DNA from: Bacteroidota bacterium
GTDB lineage: Bacteria > Bacteroidota > Bacteroidia > Bacteroidales > UBA4417
Assembly: GCA_013376995.1 (NCBI GenBank)
Contig: JACAAZ010000004.1
Coordinates: 1 to 64,000, forward strand
Length of the DNA stretch: 64,000 nucleotides
Direction of reading: 5' to 3'
In this document: piece after piece, positions 15,497-24,204 of the stretch
Position numbering within the stretch: the first letter of the stretch is position 1
Layout: each line of letters opens with the position of its first letter
Notes under the pieces: model-generated
Told to the model about the DNA's origin: nothing
Database searches by the model: none
Seen by the model: only the letters and a program-made list of their open reading frames with translations
Position numbers and translations under genes: made by a program

Positions 15497-17173
15497 ATGA
15501 GATTCTCCCGATTCCTGAACTTTATATTGCCGGTCATCACCTTCCTGGTGCTTGCCGCCTGTGCCACCATTGTTACGCCTTCAGGGGGTGAAAAGGATGT
15601 TACACCACCCAGGTTATTAAGTTCAGATCCTAAAAATCAATCTACAGCCTTTACCGGAAAGAGGTTGGTTATGAATTTCGATGAATATATCCAGCTGAAG
15701 GATATGGACAAGAATCTGTTGATCTCACCTCCCCTAAACAAGGATCCAGATATAAAGATTAAGGGACGCTCGCTTATTGTTAAGCTGAACGATACTTTAA
15801 GAAGCAATACCACCTACTCTTTCTATTTCGGCCAGGGAGTTACAGATCTTACTGAAGGAAATCCGATGAGTAATTTCTCACTCGCTTTTTCTACAGGTAA
15901 CGTGATAGATTCGCTTGGAATGAGCGGCTATGTGACGGATGCATATACACGCCTGCCGATAAAAAATGCTTTGGTAGAGTTGTATACAGATATGGCCGAT
16001 TCAGCGCCAATGCTCACAAGGCCTGTTTATGTTTCCCGTACTAACGAAACCGGGAAATTCATCCTGAGAAACCTGGCTGCCGGCAAGTACAGGATGATTG
16101 CCTTAAGTGACGGCGACAACAATTATATGTACAACCTGCCCACAGAGCAGGTAGCCTTTGAAGACAGCCTTGTTGAACCTTATTATATTACTCCGCCAAA
16201 GAATGATACCATTGCAATTGTTGTTGATTCTACCAGGCAATTTGCCCTGAATATGTTCACTGAGCCTGATTCCATTCAGAGGGTAAAGTGTTCAATGATT
16301 GCACCTCACCAGATGCTGTTTACTTATCGTTATCCAACCACTCATTCAGGAATTATGCCTTTGAATATCGATAGCACAGCCAACTGGTCGATAAAGGAAT
16401 TTTCGAGGAACAATGATTCGGTTACCTGCTGGCTATTGGGTTCCCTGCCTGACTCTCTTCATTTCAGGATGTCAGATAAAGGAAAGATACTTGATACATT
16501 GATTGCATCCACCACTTACAAGCCTAAGTTCAGCGCTAAGAAGAACCAGGTAATTGACAGCACACTCAAGATACAGCAACTCTCATCCAGGGCCGGTTTT
16601 CTGGATTGGGGATCAGATTACTACATAACCCTTGCCAATCCTCTTTCGCAGCTAAATACCGGGGCTGTCCGGCTCATTTTGACCGCAACCCATGATACCT
16701 TGATACCACCAATTCAGTTCACCGACAGTATTCACAGGCGCGCAGTGATCCATTACGCCTGGAAGACCGAGGAAGATTATGCCCTACTCTTTCCCAAAGG
16801 TATGTTCAGGGATATTTATAACCATATCAATGATTCAGCGCGGGTTGGATTCAAACTAAGATCAAAGGATGAATACGGTCAATTCCGGTTGATGGTAAAA
16901 ATGAAGGAAGGATCACCTCCAAAGATCATTCAGCTATTGGATGAAAAAGGTGGGGTCTTGCAACAGCATATAGTGTATAAATCCCAAAAGGTTGACTTTG
17001 GATTCCTCTCTCCTGCCAAATTTGGACTGAAGGTGATCTATGATGATAATGGAAACGGACGATGGGATACAGGTATCTTCCTCAAAAGGAAACAGCCTGA
17101 AAAAGTCTCCGTTCATCCGAAAGTATTCGAAGTCAGGGGAAACTGGGAGTTGGAAGAAGAATGGGAATTATAA
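15497..17173 (+). CDS. Lipoprotein with N-terminal Ig-like (Big_5) domain
   Basis: The 558-residue protein has a lipoprotein signal (VLAAC, lipidated Cys at about residue 22). The mature N-terminus GGEKDVTPPRLLSSDPKNQS continues into a Big_5 Ig-like domain (about 35-130, with FDEYIQLKD and YSFYFGQGVTD). A carboxypeptidase-regulatory-like or SpaA-like segment follows (YVTDAYTRLPIKNALVELY ... GKFILRNLAAGKYR, about 140-200). The remainder is beta-rich. Such proteins are common in Bacteroidota and are thought to sit on the outer membrane; their role is unknown. It is convergent to the ArsR gene. The 227-bp gap upstream holds no gene. Confidence 0.85.
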   Translation: MRFSRFLNFILPVITFLVLAACATIVTPSGGEKDVTPPRLLSSDPKNQSTAFTGKRLVMNFDEYIQLKDMDKNLLISPPLNKDPDIKIKGRSLIVKLNDTLRSNTTYSFYFGQGVTDLTEGNPMSNFSLAFSTGNVIDSLGMSGYVTDAYTRLPIKNALVELYTDMADSAPMLTRPVYVSRTNETGKFILRNLAAGKYRMIALSDGDNNYMYNLPTEQVAFEDSLVEPYYITPPKNDTIAIVVDSTRQFALNMFTEPDSIQRVKCSMIAPHQMLFTYRYPTTHSGIMPLNIDSTANWSIKEFSRNNDSVTCWLLGSLPDSLHFRMSDKGKILDTLIASTTYKPKFSAKKNQVIDSTLKIQQLSSRAGFLDWGSDYYITLANPLSQLNTGAVRLILTATHDTLIPPIQFTDSIHRRAVIHYAWKTEEDYALLFPKGMFRDIYNHINDSARVGFKLRSKDEYGQFRLMVKMKEGSPPKIIQLLDEKGGVLQQHIVYKSQKVDFGFLSPAKFGLKVIYDDNGNGRWDTGIFLKRKQPEKVSVHPKVFEVRGNWELEEEWEL

Positions 17174-17183
17174 ACTAGCTTAC

Positions 17184-17197
17184 TGAACCTGGGTTCA
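17184..17197. terminator. Short inverted repeat between convergent genes
   Basis: TGAACC-TG-GGTTCA lies between the lipoprotein stop and the ArsR stop, without a clear T-run. It may act as a weak bidirectional terminator. Confidence 0.3.
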
Positions 17198-17216
17198 AAC
17201 TGCTGTAAATGTAGCT

Positions 17217-17522
17217 TTAGGAAGCTTCGTTACAGCGGTTGATACAGGTGATGATCTCCAGTAAAGTATTGTTCTTTAATGAATAATGGATCTGCTTCCC
17301 ATCCCTGCGGGATGAAAGGATCCCTTTACTCTTGAGAATATTCAAATGGTGAGATGCTGCAGCCTGTTCGATCCTTAAGGATTCATAGATTTCGGTGACA
17401 GAGAGTTTTTTGCTGTTGCTCAGTAGCTCAATTATGGCAATACGCATTGGATGAGCCATAGCACGCAGTTTACTAGCTGCTGCTTCAAGTTTTACGATAT
17501 CAAGTTTCAACTGATCGGACAT
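17217..17522 (-). CDS. ArsR-family winged-helix transcriptional regulator
   Basis: The 101-residue regulator has the ArsR core: KLRAMAHPMRIAIIELL, then the recognition helix in AAASHHLNILKSKGIL and the wing RRDGKQIHYSL. The usual metal-binding cysteine motif (ELCVCDL) is absent at its normal position. A CxxxC pair sits near the C-terminus (CINRC), so metal sensing is possible but unproven. I chose the ATG at 17520-17522 because a longer frame would begin at a TTG that is part of the promoter -7 box. The predicted leader is about 10 nt. It may regulate itself; targets are unknown. Confidence 0.88.
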   Translation of the reverse strand: MSDQLKLDIVKLEAAASKLRAMAHPMRIAIIELLSNSKKLSVTEIYESLRIEQAAASHHLNILKSKGILSSRRDGKQIHYSLKNNTLLEIITCINRCNEAS

Positions 17523-17537
17523 AGTAAGATGTTTTTG

Positions 17538-17565
17538 CAAATATAAAAAAATATATAATACACAA
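17538..17565 (-). promoter_or_regulatory. Promoter of the ArsR gene
   Basis: On the minus strand TTG (17563-17565), a 17-nt spacer and TATATTTG (17538-17545) match the Bacteroidota consensus. Its position fixes the ATG at 17522 as the likely start. Confidence 0.7.
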
Positions 17566-17586
17566 GTAAATATGTATATTTATATA

Positions 17587-19221
17587 TTAAATTTGGAAAA
17601 GGCTGGTAAAACTGAAAAGTTTGCCATCAAATAATCCGCGGTCACTCAGTTTTAATTCCGGAATTACGAGAAGAGCCATGAAAGAAAGGGTCATAAACGG
17701 AGCCCTGAGTGAACTTCCAAGTTCGTGGGAAAATCGATTGATGGATTCGTAACTGACAGCCACATCTTTACCATCTGCATCAGTCATAATTCCTGCAATA
17801 GGTAACGGAAGCAATTGCTTCTTGTCTCCATTGGAAACAGCAATTCCACCTTTCGATTCTACCAGCAAATTTATGGCTTTGCACATTTCTTCATCTGTAG
17901 TGCCAACACATATCAGGTTGTGGCTATCATGAGCAACAGTAGATGCAAGGGCACCACGCTTTAATCCGAACCCATGGATGAACCCGATAGCAGGGCTCGA
18001 TGGCTTGTATCGGTTGATTACAACAATTTTCAGAATATCGTTCTCAACATTGCTTTCAACTTTTCCGTTTATAATTCTTGGCTCAACCAGCAAAGTCCCG
18101 GTTACCAGTTCCCCATCAAAGGCTTCAATCACTTTAAGTTTACCTGGAAGCACATGGACAGTAATGTCTTCCGGCAAAATGCTTCCGGCAGTAAAATGAT
18201 TGGGTCTTTCAGATTCCACAAGTTTGAGGAAAGACTTGCCATCAGCGGCATATTCTACTCCATCAATGTAAGTAGAGAGCACATTGAAATCATTAAGGTT
18301 GTCGACGGTAATGAAATCAGCGGGATCTTTTACCTGTAGCAGCCCACCATCCAACTTATAATGATTTACCGGGTTAAGGGTACATGCCCTTATTGCGTCC
18401 ATAGCCGGGTAACCCGCAGCCATGGCCCTTTTGATCAATAGGTTCATATGTCCGGTTACCAGGTCATCAGGATGCTTGTCGTCACTGCAGAACATAACCA
18501 TTTCGGGATGCGTTCCCAGGATCGGCAGCAGGTTGTCAAAATTCCTGGCTGCACTTCCCTCGCGGATCAGAATGTGCATCCCCAATTTTATCTTATCGAG
18601 TGCTTCTTCAACGGTTGTACATTCATGATCTGTACTGATACCGGCCATGGCATATTTTTCAAGCCATTCGCCCGTTAATCCCGGGGCATGCCCGTCAACC
18701 GGCTTGTCATATTTTTTGGCAAGTTCCAGCTTGGCATGAACCTCTGGATCTCCGAATACGACACCCGGAAAATTCATCATTTCCGAAAGATATCGTATGT
18801 CCTTTTCCTGCAATAGTTCTTCAATTTCATCAGGACCGAGAGAGGTGCCGGCTGTTTCAAAACCTGTAGCTGGTACACAGGAAGGTGCTCCGAAGTTAAA
18901 CTTGAAAGGAGTCTGCTTCCCATTCCTGATCATGAATCTAACACCTTCCAGTCCCAGTACATTGGCTATTTCGTGCGGATCGGATACCGTACCAACAGTT
19001 CCGTGCACAACTGCCATCCTTGCAAAGGCTGAAGGTGTAAGCATTGAGCTTTCTATGTGTATATGGGCATCAATCAGGCCGGGCATGATATATGGACCGG
19101 TTACTGAAGCGTCTTCTTTAACAGATTCAATTCTGCCATCAGAAACTATGAGGGTTCCACGGAAAATTCTCCCGGCTACCACGTCAACAATCTGTCCTTT
19201 GAAAACCCCGGAAGTTGCCAT
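17587..19221 (-). CDS. ade: Adenine deaminase
   Basis: The 544-residue amidohydrolase-fold enzyme converts adenine to hypoxanthine plus ammonia in purine salvage. The metal motif HIHIESS in GLIDAHIHIESSM is followed by the family signature VSDPHEIANVLG. Later come FCSDDKHP and the C-terminal Ade-specific region GFIHGFGLKRGALASTVAHD. I moved the start to the ATG at 19219-19221, because an ATG nine codons upstream lies inside the promoter -7 box. The downstream 5'-nucleotidase and amidohydrolase region (24-27 kb) suggests an interest in purines, though it is not adjacent. The call is secure. Confidence 0.95.
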   Translation of the reverse strand: MATSGVFKGQIVDVVAGRIFRGTLIVSDGRIESVKEDASVTGPYIMPGLIDAHIHIESSMLTPSAFARMAVVHGTVGTVSDPHEIANVLGLEGVRFMIRNGKQTPFKFNFGAPSCVPATGFETAGTSLGPDEIEELLQEKDIRYLSEMMNFPGVVFGDPEVHAKLELAKKYDKPVDGHAPGLTGEWLEKYAMAGISTDHECTTVEEALDKIKLGMHILIREGSAARNFDNLLPILGTHPEMVMFCSDDKHPDDLVTGHMNLLIKRAMAAGYPAMDAIRACTLNPVNHYKLDGGLLQVKDPADFITVDNLNDFNVLSTYIDGVEYAADGKSFLKLVESERPNHFTAGSILPEDITVHVLPGKLKVIEAFDGELVTGTLLVEPRIINGKVESNVENDILKIVVINRYKPSSPAIGFIHGFGLKRGALASTVAHDSHNLICVGTTDEEMCKAINLLVESKGGIAVSNGDKKQLLPLPIAGIMTDADGKDVAVSYESINRFSHELGSSLRAPFMTLSFMALLVIPELKLSDRGLFDGKLFSFTSLFQI

Positions 19222-19245
19222 ATCACTTGAGTTGGAAAAACATAA

Positions 19246-19278
19246 CAAATGTACTTTTTACAGATTATAATTCCACAA
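19246..19278 (-). promoter_or_regulatory. Promoter of ade
   Basis: On the minus strand TTG (19276-19278), a 22-nt spacer and TACATTTG (19246-19253) precede the start by 24 bp. An upstream ATG falls inside the -7 box and is therefore unlikely to be used. Confidence 0.6.
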
Positions 19279-19511
19279 TTAAATCAACGATGCTGCGGAT
19301 TAATTACTTACCTACTCAATTTTAAAGCTGTGAAATTCTGTGGTTTTCGGTGTTATCAACGTTCCAATTTTTTATTGAACGCGGATGACACTGAAAATAC
19401 TGATTTACACAGAAAAAGTCTGGCGATAACTTTAATTCAAGTCAATTTTAGAAAACTGCAACAAGTTAAATCCGCGAAATTCCGTCTGTCAACTGACGGG
19501 TCTGCGTTATC

Positions 19512-19527
19512 CCTGTCTGCCGACAGG
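19512..19527. repeat. Second copy of the GTCGGCAGACAGG-type hairpin repeat
   Basis: CCTGTC-TGCC-GACAGG forms a hairpin, and its 13 nt CCTGTCTGCCGAC are the reverse complement of bases 2272-2284. The surrounding gap (19279-19628) contains no supported gene. Confidence 0.5.
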
Positions 19528-19628
19528 CGTGCGCGTTCCAGTTTTTTGATGGAATCAAGATAAAACAGTAAATACAGATTTACTCAAAAAAGAATATGAA
19601 AAGAACTAATAGTCAGCAGGAACAAGGA

Positions 19629-20597
19629 TTACTGGGCTGATTTGTATACAGGGATAACTTCATGCTGAAGTTCAGCGAAGTATTTCCTGGCAGCGGGATA
19701 ATTTGTTGTGAAGCCCAGCAGGAATCCCCCGCCACCTGATCCGCAAAGCTTGAGCTGGAACTTCCCGGAATCAAGTCCCCAACGCCAGGCCTCCATAAAA
19801 TTGTGAGGGATCATATTGGTAAAATGCTGCAACTGGAACCGGGAAACTACCTCCAATGATTCAAAAAAGGATTTCATATTGCCATTAAGAATATCTGAAA
19901 TGCACTGATTCACGTAGGGGATGTAATCGGTCTTGAACAGGTTCTCATATTCCTTGAATCGCATCTGTTCAAGGAAATGATTCACCAGTGGCCCGGTTTT
20001 GCCTATTTTACCTGTATCGACAAGGAAAATAACTCCTTCGTTCTCAAATTTGCTCCTGGGTATGCCGGTAATGGTGATCTCTTCGCGTGAATGGATTAGC
20101 AGCGGATGCTGAAGGTAACAATTAAGGGGGTCAATCCCACTGCTCTTGCCGTGAAATAGGGATTCGAGTGAAGCGAAAATAAGTCTGAGCTTATTGATAT
20201 CTTCCCCGCTGATCTTTTCACTGGCTTCTATCCTGTTTATTGCAAAGCGGTCGTATATTGAGGCTACCAGTGCCCCGGAACTGCCTATTCCATATCCCTG
20301 TGGTATGCTGGATTCAAAGTACATGCCTTCCTCCAGGTTCTTTTCCATCATCGGGAAATCAATTTCGCAGGGCAATTCTTCCCTTGAATCCAAATCCCTG
20401 AGGTATTCAAGGAATTCACGCAATTGATGGTTCGACTGAACAGCAAATTCATAGTCAGTGTACTTATCATCATTGATAAAACTCAACTGACCAGTAAAAT
20501 GGGTATAAGGAATTGTTAGCCCCTTAGAATTGAATAAAATACTATACTCTCCAAATAATAAGACCTTGCCGTAAAATATCGATGCTTGTCTGTTCAT
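19629..20597 (-). CDS. mvk: Mevalonate kinase-type GHMP kinase
   Basis: The 322-residue enzyme has the GHMP phosphate loop PQGYGIGSSGAL (99-110), an N-terminal GKVLLFGEYSI (10-20) and the C-terminal CGSGGGGF motif. Those features and its place at the end of the mevalonate operon support phosphorylation of mevalonate. The short SSGIDP motif around 172 is typical of mevalonate kinases. It lies 42 bp after the diphosphomevalonate decarboxylase gene in the same direction. The family is certain; the assignment as mevalonate kinase is strong by elimination within the operon. Confidence 0.88.
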   Translation of the reverse strand: MNRQASIFYGKVLLFGEYSILFNSKGLTIPYTHFTGQLSFINDDKYTDYEFAVQSNHQLREFLEYLRDLDSREELPCEIDFPMMEKNLEEGMYFESSIPQGYGIGSSGALVASIYDRFAINRIEASEKISGEDINKLRLIFASLESLFHGKSSGIDPLNCYLQHPLLIHSREEITITGIPRSKFENEGVIFLVDTGKIGKTGPLVNHFLEQMRFKEYENLFKTDYIPYVNQCISDILNGNMKSFFESLEVVSRFQLQHFTNMIPHNFMEAWRWGLDSGKFQLKLCGSGGGGFLLGFTTNYPAARKYFAELQHEVIPVYKSAQ

Positions 20598-20639
20598 CTG
20601 TTCTTTATTAAAAGGATGTCTGACGATTCTGACTGCAAA

Positions 20640-21686
20640 TTAAACAATCTTTTTCGGACCAGTTCCAATCTTATCGTCTATCCAGTTATTTTGTTTATTG
20701 TTTTGTAATAAATCTTCAACAATAAATTTGCGAACTTGTTCATGGTCTTTCTCAAAATAAATTAAATGGATGTTGGGTCCTGCATCCAGTGTAAAGCAAA
20801 TCGGGAGCTTGTCGGTTTCACGTTTATGCTTAATAAGATTGATCATCCTCACTGTTTCCGGTTCCATAAGGATAAACCCCGGATCAGAGGTCATCATGAG
20901 AGCATGCAAGGACATGGCTTCATTCTCTATTATTGAGATGAACCTGGGGATATCTCCTTCAGCCAAAGCGGTCATCAATATTGAAATATTATCAAATGCC
21001 TGCATTATTCTTGCCTGTCCGAATGGATGTAAATCCATACGTTCATGTCCTTTTGAACTCGAAACTTTTTTTTCTCCGGTATCTACAAGAAGAATTGCAT
21101 CTCTTAACCCGGAGAATACTGGATGTAAGTTCTTTAATGGTATTGCGAATTCATTTGTGGACCCTTCCACGGAAGGATGGCTTCCCCAGATGGTTATTCC
21201 CGGATAAAGTGAGCGGCATGCACTGCCGGAGCCAAGCCTGGCAATAAAGGATGCTTTTTGATAGAAATCAGGATTAATATTCCCGCTGATAATTTCTTCA
21301 ATCGAACAAAGGCAGAGAGCCAATGCGCTGAATCCCGAAGCAGAAGAAGCAATTCCTGATGAATGCGGGAATGTATTGGTAGTATCAATACGAAGATCCA
21401 CCTGGCTAAGAAATGGGAAATGTGGCAGCAGGACAGGCAGTAATTTGATTATTCGTTCAGAGAAGGCGGTATTTAATTTTCCATCCAGGAAAAGTTCTAT
21501 GTTACCTGCTACTGAATTTCCGCGGGGTGACGCAGTCAACCTTGTTTCAGTATAAGCCTCATTAAGAGTCATACTGATAGATGGGTTTTTGGGATATTGC
21601 CCTTTTATTTTACCCCAATATTTTATGAAAGCGATGTTTGATGGTGATCGCCAGCAGGTTGAAATCGTTGAGTTAAGTTGGTTCAT
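20640..21686 (-). CDS. mvaD: Diphosphomevalonate decarboxylase
   Basis: The 348-residue GHMP-family enzyme makes isopentenyl diphosphate from mevalonate diphosphate with ATP and loss of CO2. The N-terminal signature SPSNIAFIKYWGK (14-26) and the ATP-binding HSSGIASSASGFSAL segment are diagnostic. The VDTGEKKVSSSKGH segment follows, and the DAGPN motif near the C-terminus is present. It sits third in the operon after HMG-CoA reductase and the GYDIA kinase. The call is secure. Confidence 0.93.
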   Translation of the reverse strand: MNQLNSTISTCWRSPSNIAFIKYWGKIKGQYPKNPSISMTLNEAYTETRLTASPRGNSVAGNIELFLDGKLNTAFSERIIKLLPVLLPHFPFLSQVDLRIDTTNTFPHSSGIASSASGFSALALCLCSIEEIISGNINPDFYQKASFIARLGSGSACRSLYPGITIWGSHPSVEGSTNEFAIPLKNLHPVFSGLRDAILLVDTGEKKVSSSKGHERMDLHPFGQARIMQAFDNISILMTALAEGDIPRFISIIENEAMSLHALMMTSDPGFILMEPETVRMINLIKHKRETDKLPICFTLDAGPNIHLIYFEKDHEQVRKFIVEDLLQNNKQNNWIDDKIGTGPKKIV

Positions 21687-21739
21687 CTTCTCTCAGGCTT
21701 AAGTTTGGCGAAAACTAAATCGAATTCTACCGTTGAAAG

Positions 21740-22651
21740 TTACAAGAGTTCTTCGAATCTGAAACAAATATTAAAACCTGAAGCATTGAGCATCTTTTTT
21801 AATTCTGATTCTTGTATATCAGTGGCGAGCATTGCGAAGTCACCTCCCCATGCTCCCAGCGATTTGGCGGAACAGGATATATCCTTGAACACAGTGTTGC
21901 TCAACTTAGGAGCATTCAGTATGTGGCTTATGATATCTTCATGTTCCTGCATTACTTGCTGAAATTCTTCAAGCGATCGGGAAGAGACCAGGATTCCGGT
22001 TAGATCACTGATTTTCAATATGTCGGATTCTGTGACTTTGGTTTTTCTGTAATCAGAAATTCCGGATTCTGAGTTTTGTTTTTTGCCCAGGTAAACAAAG
22101 TAAAGTGAATCTGAAAATGAAGGATTAAAATTTACAGAGGTAATACTTGGTTTGTGGTCAATTAGCTGGTAGAGAAATGGTTTTGGATTAAGTGCAGCAG
22201 CTATATCATATCCGGAGCCTTTTGAAACGGCGAAATGCAGATCAAAAGCATCAATTTCAGCCCATGCTGCAATATTGGCAGTAAGTGTAGAACTGCTACC
22301 CAGGCCCCATTCGCGGCTAAATTCCATATGTGTGCTTACCTGGTAACCAGCTATATCATTCAGGAAGTTCTTATTTAGTTTTCTGGCTTCCAATAAGTAG
22401 GTTCTTAACTTGCCTGCGATTTCAGGAATAGTTGCACTCTTCACTGATAATGTTGGCAGGTCGAATTCGGCCCGGAACCAACACCCTTCAGGGTGATAAG
22501 CATTCCACCGGAGTCCGCTATTCGGGCTTTCTTCGCATAACAGGCTCTGGCCCAATTTCAAAGGCATCACTAAGGCCAATGCTCCGTCAAGTACCAGGTA
22601 TTCACCTGAGATCAACAGTTTGCCGTGGGAATAATAATTGTGTGATTTCAA
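21740..22651 (-). CDS. GYDIA-family GHMP kinase, probable phosphomevalonate kinase
   Basis: The 303-residue kinase has GKLLISGEYLVLDG at the N-terminus, the phosphate loop WGLGSSST (115-122) and the sequence GSGYDIAAA (145-153), which names the GYDIA family seen in Bacteroidota mevalonate clusters. Classical phosphomevalonate kinase is otherwise missing from the operon, so the likely role is phosphorylation of 5-phosphomevalonate. That is inference from context; it could instead be a second mevalonate kinase. It starts 10 bp after the HMG-CoA reductase stop, so the two genes are tightly coupled. Confidence 0.85.
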   Translation of the reverse strand: MKSHNYYSHGKLLISGEYLVLDGALALVMPLKLGQSLLCEESPNSGLRWNAYHPEGCWFRAEFDLPTLSVKSATIPEIAGKLRTYLLEARKLNKNFLNDIAGYQVSTHMEFSREWGLGSSSTLTANIAAWAEIDAFDLHFAVSKGSGYDIAAALNPKPFLYQLIDHKPSITSVNFNPSFSDSLYFVYLGKKQNSESGISDYRKTKVTESDILKISDLTGILVSSRSLEEFQQVMQEHEDIISHILNAPKLSNTVFKDISCSAKSLGAWGGDFAMLATDIQESELKKMLNASGFNICFRFEELL

Positions 22652-22661
22652 TAGTGCCTGA

Positions 22662-23975
22662 TTAACGAATACTTTCTATGAATTTGCTTACTGTGCTATA
22701 TGCAACTTTTTCGTGTTTGAAAAATTCAATAGCTTGTTTCTTCTCTGCTTCAGTAGCTTGAAATACATTGAGTATGTTAAGCAGGTGCATTTTCATGTGG
22801 CCTTTCTGAATGCCCTTGGTAACCAATGATTTTACAGCTGCATAATTATTAGCAAGGCCTGCTGCTGAAGCTATCATCATTAGCTCATCAGCACCCGGAT
22901 TCCCCAGGAGTTCCAGGGAGTATTTTGCCAGAGGATGCAGGTTAGTTAGCCCTCCAACTGTGCCTATTGCCAGCGGAATATCAAGAGAGAACCTGAACTT
23001 GCCATCTTTCACGCTTATTTCACTGAGGCTTTTGTATTTCCCGTCCCTTGAGGCCCAGGTATGCCCGCAGGCTTCCATAGCACGAAAATCATTACCGGTT
23101 GCCAATGCAACAGCATCAATCCCGTTAAATATACCTTTATTATGTGTTGTTGCCCTGTTAACGTCAACCTGTGCAATTGCAATACCGGTCTGGAACCGTC
23201 TTACAAAATCCTCATCTGAATAGCTGTCATCAAACCCCTGACGGGTGCTTAGGTCGCATTCCACCCATGTATTCACCCTGCACTCTGGTGTATAATTTGA
23301 CAGGATGGACATGATGATCTCAAGGTTATTTTCATCCAGCCTTTCATCCTCGGTAACATACTCCTTCAGCTGATCTGCAAACTCCTCAAGACAGCTGTTT
23401 ATGAAGTTGGCCCCCATCGAATCGCGTGTGTCAAACCAACCTTTGATCTGGTAATAATCGGGAATTGAATCAGTCATATCAACCAATTCAATATCTGAAA
23501 TCCCGCCACCGCGGAGTTTCATGTTTTCAGTAATAGGATGGGTGCGTTCCAACAACCGTTGTTTGATAATGGGGAAATCATCCTTTAAAGGCTGAATGTC
23601 TCCTTTCCAGAGGAAATGTACCTGCCCTATTTTCTTCATGGAGATGACTTCCGAATGGAAACCGCCACGTTCAGCCCAGAATTTGGCAGCACCTGATGCC
23701 GCAGCTACCACTGAGCTCTCTTCAATCACTAGTGGAACAATATAGAGCTTTCCGTTAATCAAAAAATTTGGGGCAACACCATAAGGGAAATAATAGTTTG
23801 AAAGCGTATTCTCACTGAATTCATCATAAAGCTTCTGGACGAGTGGATCGCGATGCCAGGAGGAGCGGAGGGTTTCAGCAAATTGCAGAGGATGCTTAAC
23901 TTGGCCTGCAACGAGGTCCACTTTCTCATCTTTTGATAACCGTGAGAAACCGGTTATTATTCTCGGGTCTTTCAT
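22662..23975 (-). CDS. Class II hydroxymethylglutaryl-CoA reductase
   Basis: The 437-residue soluble enzyme has class II features: GFSRLSKDEKVD at the start, ENTLSNYYFPYGVAPNF (55-71), the catalytic Glu in EESSVVAAAS (about 85), the lysine in HNKGIFNGIDAV (280) and LAIGTVGGLT (336-345). It heads the mevalonate operon, so it most likely works in the biosynthetic direction, reducing HMG-CoA to mevalonate. Some class II enzymes work in degradation, and cofactor choice (NADH or NADPH) cannot be read with confidence. The promoter lies directly upstream. HMG-CoA synthase and IPP isomerase are not in this window. Confidence 0.93.
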   Translation of the reverse strand: MKDPRIITGFSRLSKDEKVDLVAGQVKHPLQFAETLRSSWHRDPLVQKLYDEFSENTLSNYYFPYGVAPNFLINGKLYIVPLVIEESSVVAAASGAAKFWAERGGFHSEVISMKKIGQVHFLWKGDIQPLKDDFPIIKQRLLERTHPITENMKLRGGGISDIELVDMTDSIPDYYQIKGWFDTRDSMGANFINSCLEEFADQLKEYVTEDERLDENNLEIIMSILSNYTPECRVNTWVECDLSTRQGFDDSYSDEDFVRRFQTGIAIAQVDVNRATTHNKGIFNGIDAVALATGNDFRAMEACGHTWASRDGKYKSLSEISVKDGKFRFSLDIPLAIGTVGGLTNLHPLAKYSLELLGNPGADELMMIASAAGLANNYAAVKSLVTKGIQKGHMKMHLLNILNVFQATEAEKKQAIEFFKHEKVAYSTVSKFIESIR

Positions 23976-23993
23976 TAATTTCCTTTAGCACTG

Positions 23994-24027
23994 CAAAAAT
24001 AGCTATTAAGGCTGAATGAGAACCAAA
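23994..24027 (-). promoter_or_regulatory. Promoter of the mevalonate operon
   Basis: On the minus strand TTTG (24024-24027), a 22-nt spacer and TATTTTTG (23994-24001) lie 18 bp before the HMG-CoA reductase start. Confidence 0.6.
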
Positions 24028-24178
24028 TAAAACTGAAAGATAGGCATTATGCAAACTGTGCTTGTTTGAAATCGACTGTGACAGCCTTCTCTATGCCGCA
24101 AAATTTTGTTGCTTGAATAACAATAAAATTGAATCTTCAGCATCATGGAAGCATCCGGAATTAATTGTCGATAATCCA

Positions 24179-24186
24179 TAACTTTG
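24179..24186 (+). promoter_or_regulatory. TAACTTTG -7 box for the amidohydrolase unit
   Basis: TAACTTTG matches TAnnTTTG and lies 18 bp before the ATG at 24205. No TTG is found at the right spacing, so confidence is moderate. Confidence 0.45.
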
Positions 24187-24204
24187 TAAATCATCATAAC
24201 TTTC

